In this document: piece by piece, positions 54,301-61,534 of the stretch
Layout of the letters: every line of letters begins with the position of its first letter
How positions within the stretch are numbered: position 1 is the first letter of the stretch
Source of the DNA: Bacteroidota bacterium
Lineage (GTDB): Bacteria > Bacteroidota > Bacteroidia > Bacteroidales > Paludibacteraceae
Length of the DNA stretch: 64,000 nt
Assembly: GCA_022708505.1 (NCBI GenBank)
Contig: JAKIYP010000003.1
Span: 1-64,000, forward strand
Direction: 5' to 3'
Made by a program: the position numbers and the translations under genes
The notes under the pieces: model-generated
What the model was told of the DNA's origin: nothing
Database searches by the model: none
What the model saw: the letters and a program-made list of their open reading frames with translations, nothing else

Positions 54301-56508
54301 ATGAAGAAAGTAATGCTTACCGCGCTGGCGATTATCACGCTTGCCACACAGGCTACTGCCTGGGCTCCGAAAGGAGATAAAATTAAAACTCCCTGGGCAG
54401 AAAAAATCACGCCCGAAAACACGTGGAGAGAATATCCACGTCCACAGTTAAAGAGAGCTGAATGGACTAACCTGAATGGTTTGTGGCAATATGCCGTAAC
54501 CAATATGAATACGCAAAAGAAACAGGTGAAATTTGAAGGTGAAATACTTGTGCCATTTGCCATTGAGTCCTCTTTGTCGGGTGTTGCCCGTTCGTTTTTA
54601 CCAGAAGACAAACTGTGGTATCGCCGGGAATTCCAGGTGGCTGATCAATCAAAAAACAAGGTAACCATCCTGCATTTTGGCGCGGTCGATTATGAATGTA
54701 ATGTTTGGGTAAACGACAAATTAGTTGGCAGCCACAAAGGCGGGAACAACCCTTTTTCGTTCGACATCACCAAATACCTGAACAAAAAAGGTACGCAGGT
54801 AGTCGAACTGAGCGTGGTTGACCCAACCGATACCGAATCTATTACCCGTGGTAAACAACAACTCAACCAACGGGGCATCTGGTACACACCGGTATCCGGC
54901 ATCTGGCAAACCGTTTGGCTTGAAACGGTGGATAAAACACACATTCGCAGTGTGCTCCCGCAGTCCGACATCAAAAAAAGCATCATCAACCTGAATTTCG
55001 ATGTAGCCAATTCATCCGGAAAAGAAACAGTAGAAATCAAGGTGTTGGATAATGGCAAAACTATCGCGACCGTTACGCAGCAAATCGCCGCGCAAATCCC
55101 GGTGGCATTACCCAACATTGTTCGCTGGTCGCCCGAAACTCCGAAGCTCTATCAGTTGGAAATTGCTTTAAAACAACAGAATAAGGTCGTTGATCAGGTA
55201 CAAAGCTATTTCGCCATGCGCGAAGTTTCGACAGTTACAGATGAAAAAGGTTTCCGCCGCGTTGGGTTGAACGGTCAGCCTATCTTCCAGTGGGGAACAC
55301 TCGACCAGGGCTGGTGGCCCGATGGTTTACTGACTCCTCCTTCAGTGGAAGCCATGGTATGGGATATGATTCAACTGAAAGCCATGGGATTCAACACCAT
55401 CCGCAAGCACATCAAGGTAGAACCGGCTTTATATTATTACTATGCCGATTCACTCGGGCTGATGTTATGGCAGGATATGCCTTCAGGTTTCGCGAATCCA
55501 CGCAGGGAACTTGAATTTATCGAACACGATGCAGAAAAGGACTGGGAGGCACCGGCCGATGTGGCTGCGCAGCGTCAAACAGAACTGAATGAAATGATAG
55601 ACAACCTGCGTTTCTTCCCGAGCATCACTGCCTGGGTAATTTTCAACGAAGGTTGGGGACAACACAACACCAAAGCCATCGTGGAATGGGCACAAAAGAA
55701 AGACCCTACTCGTCACATCAACGGGGTAAGCGGCTGGACGGAAAGGTTCGTGGGTGACATGTACGACATACATAATTACCCGGCAACTTCCATGATTCTA
55801 CCGGAGCATTGCGGTAACCGCATCTCAGTGTTGGGTGAGTTCGGTGGACTGGGGTTGCCGGTACAGGGACATCTGTGGAACCCGAACATGCGCAACTGGG
55901 GATACAAAAACATGGATGGCAGCATGGACTTCGTGAACGACTATGCCCGTCTGATTTACGACCTCGAAACCCTGATTGCACAGGGACTCAGTGCTGCTAT
56001 TTACACACAGACCACCGATGTGGAAGGCGAAGTTAACGGTTTCATTACTTACGATCGTAAAGTCACCAAAATACCACCCGCTTTCATGCACATCCTGCAC
56101 AGCAAGTTGTACAATGTAATACCGGCAACCGGCACGACACTGATAGCCGACGGACAGTATGGTAAGAAAATTAAACGTGAAATTGAACTGAACGGCGTAA
56201 AAAAAACAGTACAGGCACCTTTCGAAATCAAGGGAAATGCTACCGTGAAAGCTGTGCATAAATTTAATGTCAACAAAACATTTAAAAACTTATCGTTGTG
56301 GCTGAATGTAAATGACTATGCAAAGGTAAAACTCAATGGGGTAACCGTACTCGACCAACCCGTTCGCTATACCCGTCATTACAACCAGTATAACATCAGC
56401 AACTTTGCTTCTTACCTGCAAAGAGGCGAAAATGTACTGGAAATTGAAGTGACACAAAAAGAAAATGGCAGAAATATGTTGTTTGATTTTGGATTAATTG
56501 GTTTTTAA
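54301..56508 (+). CDS. glycoside hydrolase family 2 enzyme
   Basis: 735 residues, signal peptide about 1-20. Order: sugar-binding domain (LNGLWQYAV, LWYRREFQV, NDKLVGSHKGGNNPFSFDIT), Ig-like domain, then the TIM barrel with KAMGFNTIRKHIKVEP. Predicted acid/base is Glu450 in VIFNEGWGQHN and nucleophile Glu513 in VLGEFGGLG. A C-terminal beta domain (~630-735) follows. GH2 enzymes are beta-galactosidases, beta-glucuronidases or beta-mannosidases; the sequence alone does not decide which. No CTD, so probably periplasmic. 45 bp after the preceding sulfatase. Confidence 0.93.
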   Translation: MKKVMLTALAIITLATQATAWAPKGDKIKTPWAEKITPENTWREYPRPQLKRAEWTNLNGLWQYAVTNMNTQKKQVKFEGEILVPFAIESSLSGVARSFLPEDKLWYRREFQVADQSKNKVTILHFGAVDYECNVWVNDKLVGSHKGGNNPFSFDITKYLNKKGTQVVELSVVDPTDTESITRGKQQLNQRGIWYTPVSGIWQTVWLETVDKTHIRSVLPQSDIKKSIINLNFDVANSSGKETVEIKVLDNGKTIATVTQQIAAQIPVALPNIVRWSPETPKLYQLEIALKQQNKVVDQVQSYFAMREVSTVTDEKGFRRVGLNGQPIFQWGTLDQGWWPDGLLTPPSVEAMVWDMIQLKAMGFNTIRKHIKVEPALYYYYADSLGLMLWQDMPSGFANPRRELEFIEHDAEKDWEAPADVAAQRQTELNEMIDNLRFFPSITAWVIFNEGWGQHNTKAIVEWAQKKDPTRHINGVSGWTERFVGDMYDIHNYPATSMILPEHCGNRISVLGEFGGLGLPVQGHLWNPNMRNWGYKNMDGSMDFVNDYARLIYDLETLIAQGLSAAIYTQTTDVEGEVNGFITYDRKVTKIPPAFMHILHSKLYNVIPATGTTLIADGQYGKKIKREIELNGVKKTVQAPFEIKGNATVKAVHKFNVNKTFKNLSLWLNVNDYAKVKLNGVTVLDQPVRYTRHYNQYNISNFASYLQRGENVLEIEVTQKENGRNMLFDFGLIGF

Positions 56509-56511
56509 CAT

Positions 56512-56594
56512 CGGACGCCGGACACCAGACACCGGTCACCGGTCACCAGACATATATCATGAAACTGGAGTCTGGAGTCTGGAGTCTGGCGACA
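56512..56594. repeat. intergenic simple repeat (ACCGGTCACC and TGGAGTC types)
   Basis: CACCAGACACCGGTCACC units are followed by three copies of CTGGAGT. It belongs to the same family as the repeats at 9480, 10566, 15893, 61297 and 63319, and supplies a spurious in-frame ATG at 56559 upstream of the next gene. Confidence 0.85.
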
Positions 56595-56606
56595 TTTATA
56601 AAAAAC

Positions 56607-58013
56607 ATGAACAAAACACTCCCGATATTAAGTCTGGCGCTCCTCAGCAACCCCCTTGCTGAGGCAGCCATGCCGGCACCGCAACAAACACCAAACGTGC
56701 TTATCATTATTGGTGACGATTGCAGCTATTCCGACCTCAACGTGTACGGCGGGCCGAACACCAAAACACCGAACCTGCACGCCCTGGCGAAGGAAGGTAT
56801 GATTTTCAACCACTGTTACCAGGCGGCTCCCATGAGTTCTCCAACCCGGCATAATCTGTACACCGGAGTATATCCCGTGCGCAGCGGCGCCTATCCGAAT
56901 CACACTTATGTGGATGACGATATCAAATCCTTCGTTCAGTATTTCAAACCGGCAGGATACAGAACCGGGTTATACGGCAAAGAGCACGTGGCACCGAAAG
57001 AGGTGTTCTGTTACGACTATCTGAATGATTATCCTGATGGAAATATGGATTACAATATCATCAGAAATTACATCAGCAAGGATAAACAACAACCTTTTTT
57101 CTTAGTGGTAGCTTCCCATGAATCACACGGTCCGTTTACCGTTGGTGATCCTTCACAATGGGATCCTTCGAAAATTAAACTCCCCGAGCACTTAGTCGAC
57201 ACCAAAGAAACCAGGGAAGAATTTGTAAAATATTTAGCCGAAGTGGAAGTCCTCGACGAACAGGTCGGTAAAATGATGGAAATACTGAAAAGTGAAGGCG
57301 TTTTCGACAATACCATCCTTATTTTCCTGAGCGAACAGGGTAATTCATTCCCTTTTGCCAAATGGACTTGCTACAACCAGGGATTACACAGCGCGATGAT
57401 TATCAGTTATCCGAAAGCGGTGAAACCCGGGTCGGTGAGCAATGCATTGGTGGAATATGTGGATGTTATCCCAACCTTGCTTGATATCGCGCATATCAAA
57501 ACTGAGCCCGGCGTATTGGATGGTAAAAGTTTTTATCCGGTGTTGAAACAAAAAACAGATGAGCATAAGCAATATACATTTGGCATTCAAACCACGAGAG
57601 GTATTATTGCCGGAGCTGAATACTACGGCATTCGTTCGGCCGCCACGAAAGAGTACCGTTACATCCGCAACCTGACACCCGAAGCTACTTTCGAAAATGT
57701 AGCGACCGGCAAGAAAGATGTGGTATGGCAATCCTGGTTAAAATCAGCCCAAACCAACGAATGGGCAGCCCGTCGTGTCCGGGAGTTCCAACACCGTCCG
57801 GCTGAAGAAATGTATGACCTTGTGAACGACCCGCTGGAACTTAACAACCTGGCTGATGACCCTCCTTACGCCGGCGTCAAAAAAGAACTGTCGGCAGCAT
57901 TGGATGCCTGGATGTTACAACAGGGCGACAAGGGACAGGAAACCGAAATGAAAGCCATTGAACGCAAAGTAGGTAGCAGAAACAAACGATTAAAGCAATC
58001 TCAAAATCAATAG
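56607..58013 (+). CDS. S1-family sulfatase, Ser-type (SEQG subgroup)
   Basis: 468 residues from ATG 56607, which directly precedes a signal peptide (1-20); the ATG at 56559 lies in simple repeat. Motif SSPTRHNLYTGVYPVRSGAY starts at Ser77. DD in LIIIGDDCSYSDL; the later metal motif is FLSEQGNSF with Glu-Gln. It is the same subgroup as the sulfatase at 12476-13837, 43 kb away at the other end of the locus. No CTD. Last gene of its operon. Confidence 0.91.
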   Translation: MNKTLPILSLALLSNPLAEAAMPAPQQTPNVLIIIGDDCSYSDLNVYGGPNTKTPNLHALAKEGMIFNHCYQAAPMSSPTRHNLYTGVYPVRSGAYPNHTYVDDDIKSFVQYFKPAGYRTGLYGKEHVAPKEVFCYDYLNDYPDGNMDYNIIRNYISKDKQQPFFLVVASHESHGPFTVGDPSQWDPSKIKLPEHLVDTKETREEFVKYLAEVEVLDEQVGKMMEILKSEGVFDNTILIFLSEQGNSFPFAKWTCYNQGLHSAMIISYPKAVKPGSVSNALVEYVDVIPTLLDIAHIKTEPGVLDGKSFYPVLKQKTDEHKQYTFGIQTTRGIIAGAEYYGIRSAATKEYRYIRNLTPEATFENVATGKKDVVWQSWLKSAQTNEWAARRVREFQHRPAEEMYDLVNDPLELNNLADDPPYAGVKKELSAALDAWMLQQGDKGQETEMKAIERKVGSRNKRLKQSQNQ

Positions 58014-58038
58014 CAGCAAAGAACTGAAGTTACGAAAG

Positions 58039-58074
58039 CAGCCGGTATCACATAAACTTGATACCCGCTGTTTT
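58039..58074 (+). terminator. Rho-independent terminator after the GH2/sulfatase operon
   Basis: A 12-bp stem with one mismatch (CAGCCGGTATCA / TGATACCCGCTG), 8-nt loop, then TTTTATTT. It lies just upstream of the next HTCS-type promoter. Confidence 0.8.
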
Positions 58075-58081
58075 ATTTCTG

Positions 58082-58144
58082 AACAATAATACACATATTA
58101 CTAACAAAAGTGAAAGAATGAATGAATCTAACCTTCTACATTTG
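58082..58144 (+). promoter_or_regulatory. HTCS-type promoter for the 1037-residue MPE gene
   Basis: Box1 AACAATAATA (58082-58091), 11 bp, box2 AACAAAAGTG (58103-58112), 24 bp, TACATTTG (58137-58144). Transcription would start near 58151, after the first in-frame ATG at 58147, which supports the start at 58180. Confidence 0.82.
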
Positions 58145-58179
58145 TAATGTTAAACTATTCATCATTAAATCTATTTCAA

Positions 58180-61100
58180 ATGAAAAACAAATACTTTAAA
58201 CATCTCATTTCTCTTTTACTCTTACTTTTCACAAGCAGTTTAATCTTTTCAAATCCGGCCGTACTGCTTGACGTGGATTTTACCCGCGACTCAGCCGAGT
58301 GGAAAACAAAATTCCCTACACCTACCTGGAACGCAGGAAACACAGTGTATCAAACAAGCGTTACCGAACTACAGATTGACGATTTCAAATTCAATGGGGC
58401 CTATGGTAAATTCAATGCAGGATCGGGCACCATGGGACAACCACTCTATATTGAGAACATGACCAACTTTCGCCGTTGGGCTTTCAGAATCGGAACCGAT
58501 GGCAGTTCGTATCTGGAATTACCCGAATTGAGCAGCATAGGCCGATTTACGGTATTCTGTAAAAATGCAAATACCAGCAACGAGGTAGCCATGAATATTC
58601 AGCGTTTTGTCGATAATAACTGGCAAACCATCAAAACGGTTTATCTTCCACCCCATCATAATCAAAATTTTGAACTTCAGAAAGAAGAATTTCTGAACAT
58701 CAACGAACCCGTTAAATTAAGACTAACTGGTTCTGATAAGAATATCCATGTGTATGAAATCAGGGCGCATGCCTATCATCCCGATTATCCGAAAGAAAAA
58801 CCATTACGTTTAATTTTAGTCCCTGATGCTCAGACCTATGCCAATCAATCGCATTTAACCCATATATACGGAAATATCGCCGCGTGGATCAATAGCATGG
58901 CTGATGAAGTGAAATTCGTGCTGCAACAGGGCGATATAACACAACTCAATGATGCTGCTCAATGGTCGATAGCCGCCGGAGCTTTGAATCTGCTTGAAGG
59001 AAGAAACATTCCCATGACATATTGTGCTGGCAACCACGACATGGGACGACACGGTGATTCCAGAAACACCACCAATATGAATGCCTACCTCCCTCACTCC
59101 CGGTATAGCCGTCATGATTATTTTGGTGGCACTTTCGAACCAGGGAAAGTGGACAATACCTGGCATACCTTTTCGAAGGGTGATTATAAATTCTTGATTC
59201 TATCGCTTGAATACCTACCTCGTAACAAGGTGATTGATTGGGCTAAAACAGTCATAGCATCTCATCCTAAACACAATGTAATCATCAACACGCACTCCTA
59301 TTTAGGTTCGGGCGACAACCTGAACACGGGCATTCCGCAGGACGGACTGAAAGCTACCGGCGATGAAGCTCCCAACGACGGCAAGAACCTCTGGGAAAAA
59401 TTAGTGCGACAATATGCCAATGTGCGGTTTGTATTCTCCGGTCACGTACTGGGTGATGGCGCCGGAAAATTAGTAAGCACCGGGTTAAACGGCAACAAAG
59501 TGTATCAGTTTATCGCGAACTATCAGGGAGGTGTTAACGGAACACAGGACGAGAGAAACGGCATGAACCGAATCCTTGATATTGAACCGGAACACAGGAG
59601 ATTTACCATACGTACCTATTCTGATTATCAAAAGAGATTTAACACCAAAACGGATCAGGTATATTATTATACCGATGTGGACTTCATAAAAGATGGACCT
59701 GCTCAACAGCCTATTGTAGAACCAACTGATATCCTTTCCGAAGAAATTTCATCAAAAAGATGGGAGGATGAATTAAAACTGTTAAACCCAGGCTATAACA
59801 CGCCGGCAATAGGAGGCAGTAACGCTTTCACCAACCTGAACAGTACGGATTTGTATTTCAACAAGTATAAATTATCTGGCGCCATTGAGTCACTGGCAGT
59901 TTTACCCTGTGCATCGGCCGACAACATCCAACACAGTCACGATGGTGTTGCCGTGGCTTTTCGTTTCACCAACAACGCCAGCGGTATTTTTGAATTACCT
60001 GAAGTGCCCAAAGCTGGTTTACTGACGATTCATGTAAAAAACGGAAACGGGGAAAACACGACCATGTTGGCACTTGAGAAATATGAAGAAGGCACCTGGA
60101 AATTCATCACATCTCTGGAACTATTGCCAAGCAATGCCCTTCGTACCTCACGGGATGAAATCATCACCTACCCGGTCAACATCAACCAACCGGTAAAGCT
60201 GCGATTGCGCAACATGGGGACCCGTTACATCAATCTTTACAGAATCAGTCTGGGTGGTGATCCTGCTCCTGAAAATCCAAAAGAAAGCTTCATGTTCAGT
60301 GAAGATTTTACGGGTTTCACAAGCTCATCCCTGGTGAAAAACGATGATGTACTGATCATTACCCCCGAAATTCTACAATCAACCTTGCCGGGTTGGGAGG
60401 CTAACAACACCCTGATTCAAATAGCAGGAGACAACAAGCGCCTGAGTATTGGTTCGGAAAGCGCCGACACGGCCTACATCAAACTTCCGGTCATGGATTT
60501 GTCACAACCCTTTCACATCAGCTTTGGTTTCCGCAACCGAAAGGGCGATAATCCTGTCGATATCATGAACATGTACCTGGATGATAATTTACTGATCTGG
60601 CAGGGCTTTAACGAGCAGTACACTTTCTCCGGCTATCAAACCGATGCTTTTGTCGGTACAGCCAACAGTCGCATCACCATGACGGTACCCAAAATGGCCA
60701 ACAGCGCTATGATGGTGGATGATATCGTGATTTACCGTTCGTTAAAACCGGCTATTACCGTGCCGTTCAAGGGCGAACTCGATTTCGGAAAAGTAGCCCG
60801 TACCACCACCAAAACAATCGACATCCCGCTGAAAGGTTACAACCTGTACAGCGACATTAAATTAAGTTTGAAAAGCGGACAGCATTTTGCCGTCACCACC
60901 GGAAATACGGTCTCACAATCCACAGCAATTGCCGGCACCACCGTGACTGTGCAATTTACCGCTCCCGAATCTTTTGGCTTGCTGACCGACACGCTAATCA
61001 TCAATGGGTTCGGGATTACCCCCAGAATCATGACCCTGATGGCTGTTGATGAAGATTACAATGACCTGCAGGCTGATATTAAAAACGGAACCATCAGCAT

Positions 61101-61293
61101 TCATAACAAAAATATCACGTTAAGCGGTTTTTCAAACCATCAACTCATGGTTTATAATACAACCGGCGCTAAGGTTGCAGCAATCAATGGTACCAGTGAC
61201 ACTGAAACTGTTCATTTGAAAGAAAGAGGAGCTTACATCCTGCAATTGAAAAACGGGAAACAAAACATGACAAGGAAAGTGATTGTTCAATAA
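58180..61293 (+). CDS. multidomain metallophosphoesterase carrying both A and B modules, with T9SS sorting domain
   Basis: 1037 residues from ATG 58180. Signal peptide ~1-25; variant-A module ~26-205 (VDFTRDSAEWKTKFP, YLELPELSSIGRFTVFCKN); MPE ~206-500 (VPDAQTY, QQGDITQ, AGNHDMG, NTHSYLG, FSGHVLGDG); variant-B module ~518-690 (SEEISSKRWEDELKLLNPGY, IFELPEVPKAGLLTIHVKNGN); anchor-like sandwich ~705-855; Ig-like ~855-955; CTD ~965-1037. It combines in one chain what the 38740 and 39419 genes provide separately. The last three units match those of the EEP protein at 49159-51609. Predicted extracellular phosphoesterase; Gln replaces His in the first metal motif. Confidence 0.88.
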   Translation: MKNKYFKHLISLLLLLFTSSLIFSNPAVLLDVDFTRDSAEWKTKFPTPTWNAGNTVYQTSVTELQIDDFKFNGAYGKFNAGSGTMGQPLYIENMTNFRRWAFRIGTDGSSYLELPELSSIGRFTVFCKNANTSNEVAMNIQRFVDNNWQTIKTVYLPPHHNQNFELQKEEFLNINEPVKLRLTGSDKNIHVYEIRAHAYHPDYPKEKPLRLILVPDAQTYANQSHLTHIYGNIAAWINSMADEVKFVLQQGDITQLNDAAQWSIAAGALNLLEGRNIPMTYCAGNHDMGRHGDSRNTTNMNAYLPHSRYSRHDYFGGTFEPGKVDNTWHTFSKGDYKFLILSLEYLPRNKVIDWAKTVIASHPKHNVIINTHSYLGSGDNLNTGIPQDGLKATGDEAPNDGKNLWEKLVRQYANVRFVFSGHVLGDGAGKLVSTGLNGNKVYQFIANYQGGVNGTQDERNGMNRILDIEPEHRRFTIRTYSDYQKRFNTKTDQVYYYTDVDFIKDGPAQQPIVEPTDILSEEISSKRWEDELKLLNPGYNTPAIGGSNAFTNLNSTDLYFNKYKLSGAIESLAVLPCASADNIQHSHDGVAVAFRFTNNASGIFELPEVPKAGLLTIHVKNGNGENTTMLALEKYEEGTWKFITSLELLPSNALRTSRDEIITYPVNINQPVKLRLRNMGTRYINLYRISLGGDPAPENPKESFMFSEDFTGFTSSSLVKNDDVLIITPEILQSTLPGWEANNTLIQIAGDNKRLSIGSESADTAYIKLPVMDLSQPFHISFGFRNRKGDNPVDIMNMYLDDNLLIWQGFNEQYTFSGYQTDAFVGTANSRITMTVPKMANSAMMVDDIVIYRSLKPAITVPFKGELDFGKVARTTTKTIDIPLKGYNLYSDIKLSLKSGQHFAVTTGNTVSQSTAIAGTTVTVQFTAPESFGLLTDTLIINGFGITPRIMTLMAVDEDYNDLQADIKNGTISIHNKNITLSGFSNHQLMVYNTTGAKVAAINGTSDTETVHLKERGAYILQLKNGKQNMTRKVIVQ

Positions 61294-61296
61294 AAT

Positions 61297-61330
61297 GTCG
61301 CCGGACATCAGACGCCGGAAACCGGTCGCC
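61297..61330. repeat. short intergenic simple repeat (GTCGCCGGACATC type)
   Basis: A 34-bp remnant of the GACC/CTGG repeat family directly after the MPE stop codon (TCGCCGGACATCAGACGCCG and ACCGGTCGCC words). Confidence 0.6.
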
Positions 61331-61367
61331 AAACTAATGAATGGTGAAATCATCATAACAAAAAGAG

Positions 61368-61399
61368 AAAGTCAGGAAGTAATATTGCTGGCTTTTTTT
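61368..61399 (+). terminator. Rho-independent terminator after the 1037-residue MPE
   Basis: An 8-bp stem with one T-G pair (AAAGTCAG / CTGGCTTT) and a 12-nt loop, followed by four further T residues. Confidence 0.65.
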
Positions 61400-61434
61400 A
61401 CATGCTATATAACATATTAAAATCAACAGTTCTG

Positions 61435-61497
61435 AACATGAGTAAAGATAAACTAAACAAAAGTGCAAGTAATTAATGCCAGAACTGATTAGATTTG
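61435..61497 (+). promoter_or_regulatory. HTCS-type promoter for the last MPE unit
   Basis: Box1 AACATGAGTA (61435-61444), 11 bp, box2 AACAAAAGTG (61456-61465), 24 bp, TAGATTTG (61490-61497), 37 bp before the ATG. Confidence 0.82.
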
Positions 61498-61534
61498 TAA
61501 TGTGAAATAATTACAAAATCAGTATTCGTTTATT

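Noticed and set aside
56559..56606. Upstream in-frame ATG for the sulfatase at 56607
   Set aside because: It falls inside a simple repeat and would bury the signal peptide; the ATG at 56607 is directly followed by a good signal sequence. The same reasoning removes 9492.
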